Assembly (NCBI RefSeq): GCF_006715865.1
Contig: NZ_VFOA01000001.1
Coordinates: 2,976,001-3,040,000, forward strand
DNA length: 64,000 nt
DNA from: Cellulomonas sp. SLBN-39
GTDB taxonomy: Bacteria; Actinomycetota; Actinomycetes; Actinomycetales; Cellulomonadaceae
Direction: 5' to 3'
Shown here: positions 18,922 to 27,712 of the stretch, one piece after another
Layout of the letters: every line of letters begins with the position of its first letter
Numbering within the stretch: position 1 is the first letter of the stretch
The notes under the pieces: model-generated
The model's database searches: none
Told to the model about the DNA's origin: nothing
What the model saw: the letters and a program-made list of their open reading frames with translations, nothing else
Position numbers and translations under genes: made by a program

Positions 18922-20454
18922 TCAGTCCTCGGTCGACGTCGTTGCAAGGGCGTTCTCGGCGAGGACCCAGGGGCGGGGCTCGTCGGTCCCGCGCGGCCCG
19001 GGTGCGACACCGAGGCGACGCGCCCCGGGGTGCTCGAGCGGTGCGCGAAGGTCCCCGAGGGTCTCGTGGCGCGCGACGACGTGGACGTCCCACGCCTCCG
19101 GCTGGTCGGTGGGCGGGACGACGAGGACGTCCAGGTCCAGGTGCCACTGGCGACGATGCATGGGGAACAGGTGGACCGGGAACGACGAGCGGCGTCCGGA
19201 CGTGCGACCCACCAGATCCAGCGCCAGCGACGTCAGGCCGCCGTGCAGCTGGTTGACCTCGACGGCCACGGACAGCACGGACCCCGTGCCCGCACGGCGA
19301 TGTGCCCGGAGCTCCGCCGACAGCGGGTCGCGACCCGCGAGCGTGCGAGCTACGCGCACCTGCTCGAGGTCCCCGCGGTCGACGGCGGCGAGCAGGTCGG
19401 CCAGCGGGCCGTCGATGCCGGGGTGGTCCGTGCCGGGCGCGAGGAGCGCGTGCTCCTGGGCGATGGCGCGGACGTCCTCCTCGTGCACGTCCCCTGGCCC
19501 CGCCAGAAGGTCCTCCAGGCGCATCCTGAGGACGTCCGACGGGGTCGGCCCCGGCGCGGGCGCCTGCATCCAGCGGGTCAGGAGCGCCGCGTCGAACCGC
19601 GCGGTACCGATGTCGCGGTCACGGTGGCGGGTCACACGCGATCCTGCCTGCCACAGGTCCCTCGGGAACGTCGCGGCCAGGAGGTCGAGGTCGACCTGGG
19701 GAGGCTCGTGCGGGCCCATCGCGATCGCGGCCTCGACCGAGGGGGCGATCGTGGTGTGCGGGCGCCCTGTTCCCGCGAGGTAGTCGCGGTACTTGAACAG
19801 GTGCTCCGTGGGTGAGCTGACGAGGCGTGCGGGGATGCCCAGGGCATCGGCGACGACGACGGCGTGCAGCGAGGACCCGACGACGAACGACGCACCGGCG
19901 ATGGCGCGCAGGACGGTGCGCAACGGCTCGGTGGGCAGCTGGGTCGTCCAGTCGCCCGACGGCGTCGAGCCGACGTCGTTGAGGTTGGGCACCACGAGGA
20001 CCTCTGCGCCGCGGACCCGTCGCCACGTCTCGAGCTCGGGCATGAGGCGGGGCAGCAGAAGGGCCGGGTCCCCGTACACCTCGGGGACCTCGATGCCGCG
20101 GGCCGTCATGAACGCCGCCGTCCACGGGCCACGGACGGCGCGCACGTCGAGGCGCTGGTCGCCGTGGATGCTCCCGTTCGACGCCTTGCCGTTCACCCCG
20201 GTGCCCCAGACGACGTCGCCCTTGCGGGCGAAGTGCATCACGGAGCCCACCGAGAACAGGCGTCTCGTCGCCGCCGGTGCGACGTGGCCCGGTGCGATGT
20301 CGTCGCGCATGAGCTCGACGACCAGCGGGCCGAGCAGGTCGCCGAAGTTGTTGACGAGGCGGGGCTCGTGGCCCTCGTCCACGGCGCGCAACGGGTTCCA
20401 GCAGAACGTGTCGACGCCCCCGACGGAACGCACGTAGTCACCTTCTGGATGCAC
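18922..20454 (-). CDS. ExoV-like polysaccharide pyruvyl transferase with C-terminal domain
   Basis: 510 residues. The first ~290 resemble ExoV-type pyruvyl transferases: WNPLRAVDEGHEPRLVNNFGD near residue 19, DVVWGTGVNG, DVRAVRGPWTAAFM, YGDPALLLPRL and VVGSSLHAVVVADALGIPARL. The remaining ~220 residues include DQPEAWDVHVVARHETL and look like a helical linker plus a beta domain that I cannot name. The GTG at 20454 is leaderless. With the gene at 15034, the locus holds two different pyruvyl-transferase relatives. Confidence 0.8.
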   Translation of the reverse strand: MHPEGDYVRSVGGVDTFCWNPLRAVDEGHEPRLVNNFGDLLGPLVVELMRDDIAPGHVAPAATRRLFSVGSVMHFARKGDVVWGTGVNGKASNGSIHGDQRLDVRAVRGPWTAAFMTARGIEVPEVYGDPALLLPRLMPELETWRRVRGAEVLVVPNLNDVGSTPSGDWTTQLPTEPLRTVLRAIAGASFVVGSSLHAVVVADALGIPARLVSSPTEHLFKYRDYLAGTGRPHTTIAPSVEAAIAMGPHEPPQVDLDLLAATFPRDLWQAGSRVTRHRDRDIGTARFDAALLTRWMQAPAPGPTPSDVLRMRLEDLLAGPGDVHEEDVRAIAQEHALLAPGTDHPGIDGPLADLLAAVDRGDLEQVRVARTLAGRDPLSAELRAHRRAGTGSVLSVAVEVNQLHGGLTSLALDLVGRTSGRRSSFPVHLFPMHRRQWHLDLDVLVVPPTDQPEAWDVHVVARHETLGDLRAPLEHPGARRLGVAPGPRGTDEPRPWVLAENALATTSTED

Positions 20455-20461
20455 GGCGTGC

Positions 20462-20467
20462 AGCCTA
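20462..20467 (-). promoter_or_regulatory. -10 box (TAGGCT), leaderless
   Basis: Minus-strand TAGGCT ends 7 nt before the GTG at 20454. Confidence 0.6.
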
Positions 20468-20544
20468 GCGGAGGCGTTCAGCGCCGATCGCCGCCCGACG
20501 GACCGGATCGCGCATGGGCCGAGCGGGTGACGGTTCGGTCACAG

Positions 20545-20550
20545 TATCGT
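20545..20550 (+). promoter_or_regulatory. Possible -10 box (TATCGT) of the SGNH operon
   Basis: The only TAnnnT box in a good position in the 218-nt divergent gap. It is preceded by GTGAC-N6-GTCAC (20527-20542), an operator-like repeat. The predicted leader of about 115 nt contains a hairpin GTCGGG-N5-CCCGAC at 20608-20624. Confidence 0.35.
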
Positions 20551-20672
20551 CACGGAGCGCTCCCCGACGCCGGTGGCCGTGCCCGGGCATGGTCCCGTGG
20601 TGCGGTCGTCGGGCAGCACCCGACACCGGCGTCGCAGGTGCCGAGCGGCTCGTGGTCCGGGGGGACTGGTTG

Positions 20673-22232
20673 ATGATCGTCTGCTTCTCGCGTGGCGCCC
20701 GTGCGGTGCGGGCGGGTGCCGGTGCCGTCCTGGGTCTCGCGGTCCTCGCCGCGCTGCTCGCCGTTCCCCTGCCCGCCGTGGCGGCGTCGTCGGTCACGGT
20801 CACGATCGCGCTCCCCGCACCCGTGGTGGCCCTCGGCAGGCCCGCCGAGGTCACCGGGCGGGTGACCCATGGCGGGCGCGCCGCACCGGGCGTCGAGGTC
20901 GTCCTCGAGGGGCGCGCCGTCACGGGGGGCGACTGGCGCGAGCTCGCCGAGGTGTCCACGGGCGCGGACGGTCGGTACAGCACCGCGGTGCGGGTCGTGA
21001 CCGGGTTCGACCTGCGCGCGTCCACCACCACCGGTGGCACGCGCCGCGTGAGCGGGACGACGAGGCTCTCCGTGCAGCCGCAGGTCTACGACCTCGCGCC
21101 CGCCGGACAGCCCGTCGCGGTCTCCGGCCTGGAGCAGACGGTGACAGGAGCCGTCTACCAGCAGCTCGGCGGGCGTCGGGTGAAGCTGGAGCACCTCCAG
21201 GGAACGACGTGGTCGACCGTCGCCGAGACGCGGTTCGACGCGGCCGGGCGGTTCACGCTCAGATACGTCCCGTCGGTCGCAGGAACGCTCAGGTACCGCG
21301 TCGTGGTCCCCTCCGGGGGCGGACTCGTGATGAAGGTGGTCCCGTTCTCCGTCCGCTCGTACGCCTCGCCCGCTGCGCTCGTCGCCGCCGGGGTGCCGTG
21401 CGTGGGCGCGCTCACCCCTCCGGCCGGTGGCTGCGACAACCCGGATCTCGGCTCGCTCGTCCTGCCGACCCAGGACCCCGCCGCGCTGCGTCTCGACACC
21501 GGGGGGTCGTACAACCCCGCGTGCTGGACCTCGGACGTGCTCAAGGCCGTCGTGGCGAGCTGCCGGTTCGGATCTGCACGGCCTGACGCCCTCAAGGTCG
21601 CCCTGGTCGGTGACTCGCACGCCGCGGGCTACCTGGCGGCTCTCCGTCCGAAGCTCGAGTGGCGCGGGTGGCGTCTCGACACGTACCTCTCGGTCGGCTG
21701 CCGGTGGATGGACGTCCCGCCCGAGGACCCCTGCGCGCCGCGGGCGCAGCACGTGCACGAGGCGCTGATCGCCGGGGACTACGACCTCGTCGTCATCAGC
21801 GGGCTGCGGCAGCCGGCCGGAAGCTCCGCGGAGCAGGCCGCGGAGGTCAGCAGGCGGTACTCGCGCGCGTGGTCCGAGATCGTCGACGGCGGAGCGGCCG
21901 TGGTGGCGATCGCCGACTTCGGCTACTTCACGGACACCGCCGTCGCCTGCACCACGTCGACACCCTGGCCCGACGTCGTGGCACGGTGCACGACCCCGCG
22001 CAGCGACGCGATGCGCGGCATCGACCCGCTCGTCGCCGCGGTGCAGAGCACGCCGGGCAGCGCCCTCGTCACGCTCGACGACAAGCTGTGCACGGCCGTC
22101 GACTGCCCCCTCGTCATCGGCCGCACCCTCGTCTACCGCGACCGGCACCATCTGACCGGCACCTACTCCGCTAGCCTCGCCGGTGTGTTGTCCTCGCGGA
22201 TCGCTGCCGCCTACGCCAGGGTGCAGCCATGA
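20673..22232 (+). CDS. Secreted SGNH-domain protein (stand-alone)
   Basis: 519 residues. ATG at 20673 with a GGGGGA ribosome site. A signal peptide ends near AVAAS (residue ~32), two Ig-like beta domains follow (~35-230), then an SGNH hydrolase/acyltransferase-type domain: VALVGDSHAAGYL (Ser near 314) and YRDRHHLTGTY (Asp/His near 489-492). Paired cysteines lie just ahead of the SGNH core. This domain normally sits at the C-terminus of membrane acyltransferase-3 proteins, as in the third gene of this operon; here it is exported alone. It probably esterifies or de-esterifies a wall glycan. First gene of a four-gene operon. Confidence 0.82.
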   Translation: MIVCFSRGARAVRAGAGAVLGLAVLAALLAVPLPAVAASSVTVTIALPAPVVALGRPAEVTGRVTHGGRAAPGVEVVLEGRAVTGGDWRELAEVSTGADGRYSTAVRVVTGFDLRASTTTGGTRRVSGTTRLSVQPQVYDLAPAGQPVAVSGLEQTVTGAVYQQLGGRRVKLEHLQGTTWSTVAETRFDAAGRFTLRYVPSVAGTLRYRVVVPSGGGLVMKVVPFSVRSYASPAALVAAGVPCVGALTPPAGGCDNPDLGSLVLPTQDPAALRLDTGGSYNPACWTSDVLKAVVASCRFGSARPDALKVALVGDSHAAGYLAALRPKLEWRGWRLDTYLSVGCRWMDVPPEDPCAPRAQHVHEALIAGDYDLVVISGLRQPAGSSAEQAAEVSRRYSRAWSEIVDGGAAVVAIADFGYFTDTAVACTTSTPWPDVVARCTTPRSDAMRGIDPLVAAVQSTPGSALVTLDDKLCTAVDCPLVIGRTLVYRDRHHLTGTYSASLAGVLSSRIAAAYARVQP

Positions 22233-23740
22233 CCGGCCGCGCACACCGCAGGATCCCGGCAGTCCTCGTCGCCTGCCTCGTCCTCGCCGCTCTCCCGCAC
22301 CTCGGCACGGGCGCCGCTGCTGCACAGGCCGTGACGTCGTTGTGGTCCGTGGTCGCCCAGCCCGCCGTCGCGTACGGCAGGCCCGTCGTCGTCACCGGCG
22401 TGCTGCGACACGCGGGGGTCGGGGTGGGCGAGGCGTCCGTCGAGATCGTCGACGTGTCCGGCGCCACCGGACGCGCCGTCCTGGCGAGGGCCACCACCCG
22501 GGCCGACGGTCGCTTCACCGCCACCTACACGGCGCTGCGTGGCGGACTCGTCCGGGCCGAGGTCCGGAGCACCGCCGAGCACGGGGCGGCGACGAGCCGC
22601 GACGCCCGCGTCACCGTCCAGCCCCAGGTCTACGACGTGAGGGTCGACGGTGACCCGACGACGGCGCGGGCCGGCGCCACCCGAGTCGTGACAGGTCGCC
22701 TCCACGCCGGGCTCGCGGGCCAGCGTGTCAAGGTGGAGCGCTTCGACGGTGCCGCCTGGGTCCCCGCCGCGCACTCCTACGCGCGCGCCGACGGCACCTT
22801 CGCGATCGCCACGCCGACCGTGGGGTTCGGGACGCGTGCCTACCGTGTGGTCGTTCCTGCCACCGACGGTCGCGTCGTCAAGGTCGTCGCGACCTCGATC
22901 GGCACCTACGGCGGGCTGGTGGACAGGTACACGTCCGCCGCCCGGTGCACGGGGGCTGCGGCGCTCGACCGCACCGGCTGCGTCCCGCCCCCCTCGTTCG
23001 TCGCGGGGTGGGCGGGGGACACCCAGGGCGCCTACGCGTGCTATACGACGGCTGTCGAGGCACCGGTCAGGTCGTGCAGGTCGGGCTCGACCCGTCCGGA
23101 CGCCCTCCGGGTCGCGGTGACGGGCGACTCGCACGCCGCCATGCTCCTGCCCGGCCTCGCACCGCTGCTCACCGACCTCAACTGGTCCCTGGACTCGTAC
23201 GTCGCACGGGGGTGCGTCCTGTCGGCCCCGGCGAGTCCCGCAGACCCGTGCCGCTCGCGGCTCGAGGACCTGTCGGAGCGGCTCGAGAACGGGCGCTACG
23301 ACGTCGTCGTCGTCACCGCCTACCGGGGTGACCGGGCGCCCGCCGCGCCGGACCCGCGCGTCGCCGCGTACGCCCGGGCATGGGAGCGGCTCAGCGACAC
23401 CGGCACCACGGTCGTCGCGCTGGCCGACAACCCCGCGATCGACGCCGCCACCCTGGCCTGCGTCGACGGCGCCGTCACCGACGGCCGAGGCTCGACAGCC
23501 GCGGCCGAGGCCTGCGGCGTCGACCGCGCCGACGCCTTCGAGCGCACCGACCCCGTCCCCGCGGCGGCCGCCGCGGCGCACGTCGCGCTCGTCGACCTGG
23601 CACGTCTGCAGTGCGTCGAGGAGCGCTGCCCGGCGGTCGTCGGTGGTGTCATGGCCTACCGGGACACCCACCACCTCTCCGCGACGTACACCCGCACGTT
23701 GGCGCCCTACCTCCTGGAGTCTGTCCTTGAGCATCTCTGA
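22229..23740 (+). CDS. Secreted SGNH-domain protein (stand-alone), paralogue
   Basis: 503 residues, coupled to the previous gene by ATGA. Same plan: signal peptide (cleavage near AAAAQA), Ig-like region including VTVQPQVYDVRVDG, which matches VQPQVYDLAPAG of its neighbour, then the Cys-containing lead-in and SGNH core, VAVTGDSHAAMLLPGLAPL (Ser near 301) and YRDTHHLSATYT (Asp/His near 478). The core is closer to the SGNH half of the third gene (both read GDSHAAML-PGL-P). All catalytic blocks look intact. Substrate unknown. Confidence 0.82.
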   Translation: MTGRAHRRIPAVLVACLVLAALPHLGTGAAAAQAVTSLWSVVAQPAVAYGRPVVVTGVLRHAGVGVGEASVEIVDVSGATGRAVLARATTRADGRFTATYTALRGGLVRAEVRSTAEHGAATSRDARVTVQPQVYDVRVDGDPTTARAGATRVVTGRLHAGLAGQRVKVERFDGAAWVPAAHSYARADGTFAIATPTVGFGTRAYRVVVPATDGRVVKVVATSIGTYGGLVDRYTSAARCTGAAALDRTGCVPPPSFVAGWAGDTQGAYACYTTAVEAPVRSCRSGSTRPDALRVAVTGDSHAAMLLPGLAPLLTDLNWSLDSYVARGCVLSAPASPADPCRSRLEDLSERLENGRYDVVVVTAYRGDRAPAAPDPRVAAYARAWERLSDTGTTVVALADNPAIDAATLACVDGAVTDGRGSTAAAEACGVDRADAFERTDPVPAAAAAAHVALVDLARLQCVEERCPAVVGGVMAYRDTHHLSATYTRTLAPYLLESVLEHL

Positions 23741-25841
23741 GGCGCGCGAGAGCGCCGCGCCCCCCGCCGGGCGGCGTGCCGCGCGGACGACCTCGTCAGG
23801 GGTGCGCCCCGAGATCCAGGCCCTGCGAGCGATCGCCGTGCTCGCGGTCGTCCTCTTCCACCTCTGGCCCGGCGCGGTCCCGGGCGGTTACGTCGGCGTC
23901 GACGTCTTCTTCGTCATCTCCGGCTTCCTCATCACCGGGCACCTTGCCCGAGAGCTCGCGAGGACCGGACGGCTCGACCTCCCGCAGTTCTGGGCCCGGC
24001 GCGCGCGGCGACTCCTCCCCGCCTCGCTGCTGGTCATGCTCGTCACCGCATCGGTGACGTACGTGGCCGTGCCCGCCGCGTACTGGGGACAGTTCTTCCG
24101 TGAGATCACAGCGAGCGTCCTCTACGTCGAGAACTGGCTCCTGGCCTCGGACGCCGTCGACTACCTGGGTGCGGAGAACCTGGCATCGCCCGCGCAGCAC
24201 TACTGGTCGCTCAGCGTCGAGGAACAGTTCTACCTCGTGTGGCCGCTGCTCCTCGCGGCCTGCATCCGCGCGGGACGCCTCTCGCGGCGGGTGTCGCCCC
24301 TGCAGGCGCTGCGGGGCCTGCTGGCCCTTCTCCTCGTGACGTCGTTCGCCTACTCCCTCTGGATGACCTGGACGCAGCCGGCCGCGGCGTACTTCGTGAC
24401 GCCGGCGCGGGTCTGGCAGTTCGCCGCCGGCGGGCTCCTGGCGCTCGTCGTGCCCGAGCCGCCGGGAGGGCTCCACAGGCTCCGCGGGGTCGTGCAGTGG
24501 GCAGGCTGGGCCGCGATCGGGAGCGCCGTCATGCTCCTCGGGCCCACCACCCCGTTCCCCGGCTACGCCGCGCTCCTCCCCGTCCTCGGCGCGCTCGCCG
24601 TCGTCTGGTCGGGCTCTCCGGCGACCGCGCTGGCGCCCACGGCACTGGTCGACGCCCGCCCCGTCCAGCGGCTCGGCGACGTCTCGTACTCGCTGTACCT
24701 GTGGCACTGGCCGCCGATCGTCATCATCCCGCTCGTGGTCGGCCAGGACCTCGACCATGTCACGAAGGTCCTCATCCTGGCCGGCACGCTCGTGGCTGCG
24801 TTCGCGACCAAACGCTGGGTCGAGGACCCCGTCAGGCTCCGCGGCCCTCTGGTGCGCTCCCGCCCCCGCGTCACCCTCGCGGCCACGCTCGCGGCGATGG
24901 CGCTGGTCGCACTCGTCTCAGGCTCGGGCCAGGTGGTGGCCAACCAGCGGACGGCCGCCAGCGTCGAGGCCGCGGGGAACCTCGTCGAGCGAGGCACGCC
25001 CTGCCTCGGCGCGGACGCCGTCCTGGGCGACGACCATCCGTGCGAGAACCCGGAGCTGGAGGGCGTCCTGCTGCCCGACCTCGCGGCTCTCGCCGAGGAC
25101 ACGGGTGGCGCGTACGCCTGCTACGACCAGGAGCCCGGGGCCGAGCTGACGTCGTGCACGTACGGGGTCACGACCGATCCGGCCGTGACGGTGGCACTCG
25201 TCGGCGACTCGCACGCCGCCATGCTCGTCCCCGGGCTGCTGCCCCACCTCGACGGGCTCGGCTGGCGCCTCGACACCTACGTGGGCCGGGGATGCGTGTG
25301 GGCCGAGCCCTCGGGGCCCGACGACCAGTGCGCCCCTCGGCTCGACGCCATGCAGGAACGCCTGGAGCACGGTGAGCGGTACGACCTGGTGCTGGTGACG
25401 ACGCGGCGCTCCATCGATCGACCCCAGGGTTCCGCCGACCCTCGCGCCGAGGCCTTCGCTCAGGCGTGGCGTCCCGTCGTGGACCGCGGCACACGCGTGG
25501 TCGCACTCGCGGACAACCCGCTCGTGACGGAGGACGCGCTCCAGTGCGTCGCACGCGCCGGCGCCCCCGGCGCCGCCGGCTGCGAGCTCGGCGTCGACGA
25601 GGCGCTCGGCACGAACGACCCGCTTCCCCGTGCGGTCGAGCTGGTCGGTGACGGTGCGCACCTCGTGGACCTCACCGACGCCTACTGCCAGGACGGCACC
25701 TGCCCGATGGTCGTCGGGAACGTCGTCGTCTACCGCGACGTGCACCACATCACGGCGACGTTCAGCAAGACCCTCGTGCCGTTCTTCCTCGAGGACGTGG
25801 CGCGTTGGTTGGCGGCTGACACGGCCGGGGCCGTCCCGTGA
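23727..25841 (+). CDS. Membrane acyltransferase-3 fused to SGNH domain (OafA-type)
   Basis: 704-residue O-acyltransferase. Residues ~25-370 are the ten-helix acyltransferase-3 domain: IQALRAIAVLAVVLFHLWPG (Arg/His), GVDVFFVISGFLIT, YWSLSVEEQFYLVWP and SYSLYLWHWPPI. Residues ~430-700 are a periplasm-side SGNH domain with GDSHAAMLVPGLLP (near 493) and YRDVHHITATF (near 670). The TTG at 23727 is chosen because GGAG lies 7 nt upstream and it overlaps the preceding gene by 14 nt; a GTG at 23802 is the alternative. The membrane half passes acyl groups outward and the SGNH half transfers them to glycan. Confidence 0.88.
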   Translation: MSISEARESAAPPAGRRAARTTSSGVRPEIQALRAIAVLAVVLFHLWPGAVPGGYVGVDVFFVISGFLITGHLARELARTGRLDLPQFWARRARRLLPASLLVMLVTASVTYVAVPAAYWGQFFREITASVLYVENWLLASDAVDYLGAENLASPAQHYWSLSVEEQFYLVWPLLLAACIRAGRLSRRVSPLQALRGLLALLLVTSFAYSLWMTWTQPAAAYFVTPARVWQFAAGGLLALVVPEPPGGLHRLRGVVQWAGWAAIGSAVMLLGPTTPFPGYAALLPVLGALAVVWSGSPATALAPTALVDARPVQRLGDVSYSLYLWHWPPIVIIPLVVGQDLDHVTKVLILAGTLVAAFATKRWVEDPVRLRGPLVRSRPRVTLAATLAAMALVALVSGSGQVVANQRTAASVEAAGNLVERGTPCLGADAVLGDDHPCENPELEGVLLPDLAALAEDTGGAYACYDQEPGAELTSCTYGVTTDPAVTVALVGDSHAAMLVPGLLPHLDGLGWRLDTYVGRGCVWAEPSGPDDQCAPRLDAMQERLEHGERYDLVLVTTRRSIDRPQGSADPRAEAFAQAWRPVVDRGTRVVALADNPLVTEDALQCVARAGAPGAAGCELGVDEALGTNDPLPRAVELVGDGAHLVDLTDAYCQDGTCPMVVGNVVVYRDVHHITATFSKTLVPFFLEDVARWLAADTAGAVP

Positions 25842-26827
25842 GGCGTCGCCGTTCGCCCGCGCTCGTCGCACTCGTGCTGGTGCTGAGCGCCTGCGGCGCG
25901 GGCACCGGGGGTGCCACCCAGGTCGATCCCGCCGACGAGGTGCGGGCACTCCCGCGCCTCGGTGCGGCCGAGGTGGTCGTCGAACCGGACGGGCTCGACT
26001 ACTCGCCGACGGGCGAAGTGGTGTTCCCGAGCCTCTTCCACGCGGGAGAGCACCTCGCCGAACCGCTCGGCGAGTGGTACCTGTACACGGCGCCCCACGA
26101 GGTGCCCGGCGGGGTCGTGCTCCTCGTCGCCGACACCCTCGACGGGCCCTGGGTCGAGCATCCTGGCGGTCCTGTGGTCTCGGCGTCCTCGCCGCCCCAC
26201 TTCGACGTGTCCCACGTGTCCAGCCCCGACGTCGTGTGGCACGACGAGACGTCCGAGCTGTTCCTCTACTTCCACGGCGAGAACTCGACCACCCGGTACG
26301 CCACGAGCCGCGACGGAGTGTCCTTCACGTACGGGGGCGAGGCCGTCTGGAACTCGCTCGGCGGGGAGGAGGTCACCGAGTCGAGCTACGCCCGCGTCTT
26401 CGAGCACCCCGACCCGAGCAGCGGGTTCCGCTGGGCGATGTTCTACATGACGAACAGCCGCGACGACGTCCGCCGGATCCGGCTGGCGGAGTCGATCGAC
26501 GGGCGGAGCTGGGTCGTGGACGAGGAGCCCGTGATCGAACCAGGGCCGGGCGACGGCGGCAACGTGTCGGGCGCCAACCTGTGGACCTGGCGGGGGCAGC
26601 ACTTCGTCGTCTACCACACGGCGAACGGTCGCATCATGGCCCGACCGGTGGGCGTCGACCTCCGTCCGACGTCGGGAGCGGTCGTCCTGCTCGATCCGGA
26701 CCAGGCCGTCGACGTCGACAGGGTCGCCGCACCCGAACCGGTCGAGGACGGCGGTGTGCTCTACCTCTTCTTCGAGGCCGGTGACCGGCTCGACGCCCAG
26801 ATCCAGTCCGTGCGTACCGCACCGTGA
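25838..26827 (+). CDS. Lipoprotein with glycosidase-like beta-propeller
   Basis: 329 residues. Lipobox VLVLSAC with Cys19, so it should be lipid-anchored outside the cell. The rest has repeated blade-like motifs: WYLYTAPHEVPGGVVLL, DVVWHDETSELFLYFHGE, RYATSRDGVSFTY, FRWAMFYMTNSRDD, IRLAESIDGRSW and QHFVVYHTANGRIMARPV. These are typical of five-bladed GH43/GH32-like propellers, but I cannot place catalytic acids. GTG overlaps the preceding stop (GTGA). Its position at the end of the acyl/SGNH operon suggests binding or trimming of the modified glycan. Confidence 0.72.
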   Translation: MRRRRSPALVALVLVLSACGAGTGGATQVDPADEVRALPRLGAAEVVVEPDGLDYSPTGEVVFPSLFHAGEHLAEPLGEWYLYTAPHEVPGGVVLLVADTLDGPWVEHPGGPVVSASSPPHFDVSHVSSPDVVWHDETSELFLYFHGENSTTRYATSRDGVSFTYGGEAVWNSLGGEEVTESSYARVFEHPDPSSGFRWAMFYMTNSRDDVRRIRLAESIDGRSWVVDEEPVIEPGPGDGGNVSGANLWTWRGQHFVVYHTANGRIMARPVGVDLRPTSGAVVLLDPDQAVDVDRVAAPEPVEDGGVLYLFFEAGDRLDAQIQSVRTAP

Positions 26828-26848
26828 GGACGTGACCCGGCTCCCCGG

Positions 26849-27712
26849 TCAGGGGGCGCCGTCCTCCGGCTCGGTGTCGTCCGCCGCGGGCTGGGGCCCT
26901 CGTCTCTTCCTGCCGCGGTACTCGGCGAGATACCGGTTCTCGTAGGCGGCGACCACGTCCCGCGCGGGACCGTCGGCGACGAGGACGCCCTTGTCCATCC
27001 AGAGCGCGCGGTCACACGTGTCCCGCACGGTGGTCCGGGAGTGGCTCACCACGAAGACCGTCCCCGCCGCCGCTCGGATCTCGTCGATCCGGGCGGCGGA
27101 CTTCTCGCGGAACTCGGCGTCGCCCGTGGAGAGCGCCTCGTCGATGACGAGGATGTCCGGCTGCGCCGCGGTCGCGATGGCGAAGCGGAGACGGGACCCC
27201 ATGCCTGACGAGTACGTCTGCATGGGCAGGTCGACGAACTCCCCGATACCCGCGAACGACACGATCCCGGGCATCGCTGCCATCACCTGACGTCGGCTCA
27301 GCCCCTGCGCGAGGCCGCCGAGCAGGATGTTCCGCGTACCCGTCAGCTTCGGTTGCAGGGCAGCGGAGACACCGAGGAGCGAGACGTCTCCGTCGGCGTA
27401 GACCGCGCCGGAGGAGAGGGGGACGAGGCCGGCCAGAGCGCGCAGCAGGGTGCTCTTGCCCGACCCGTTCTTGCCGAGAATCCCGATGGACTCTCCGCGG
27501 TACGCCGTGAACGACACCCCACGGACGGCATGGATCTCCTCGACACCGCCCATGTGACGGCTCGTGCGTCGCAGCAGGTCCGTCCAGGGGACATCCGTCG
27601 TCTCCGAGGCGTCCGCTCGCCGCACGCCGTACGTGCGGTAGGTGACGTGCACGTCCTCCGCGACGACCGCGGGCACCCGTGCGCTCGTCATCGTGCCCTC
27701 AGCCTCGTCCAT
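26849..27712 (-). CDS. ABC transporter ATP-binding protein (polysaccharide/teichoic-acid export type)
   Basis: 287-residue Wzt/TagH-type ATPase: Walker A GKNGSGKST, SLLGVSAALQPKLTGTRNI, signature TYSSGMGSRLRFAIA, Walker B ILVIDEALSTGD and switch VVSHSR. It lacks the long C-terminal carbohydrate-binding domain found in the second exporter (35818). The ATG at 27712 has GAGGGA upstream and overlaps the permease end by 14 nt; an ATG at 27691 is possible. It pairs with the permease gene just upstream. Confidence 0.9.
   Translation of the reverse strand: MDEAEGTMTSARVPAVVAEDVHVTYRTYGVRRADASETTDVPWTDLLRRTSRHMGGVEEIHAVRGVSFTAYRGESIGILGKNGSGKSTLLRALAGLVPLSSGAVYADGDVSLLGVSAALQPKLTGTRNILLGGLAQGLSRRQVMAAMPGIVSFAGIGEFVDLPMQTYSSGMGSRLRFAIATAAQPDILVIDEALSTGDAEFREKSAARIDEIRAAAGTVFVVSHSRTTVRDTCDRALWMDKGVLVADGPARDVVAAYENRYLAEYRGRKRRGPQPAADDTEPEDGAP

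Noticed and set aside
26828..26848. Terminator between the lipoprotein and ABC genes
   Set aside because: Only a weak TGACC/GGTCA stem is present; not enough to call.
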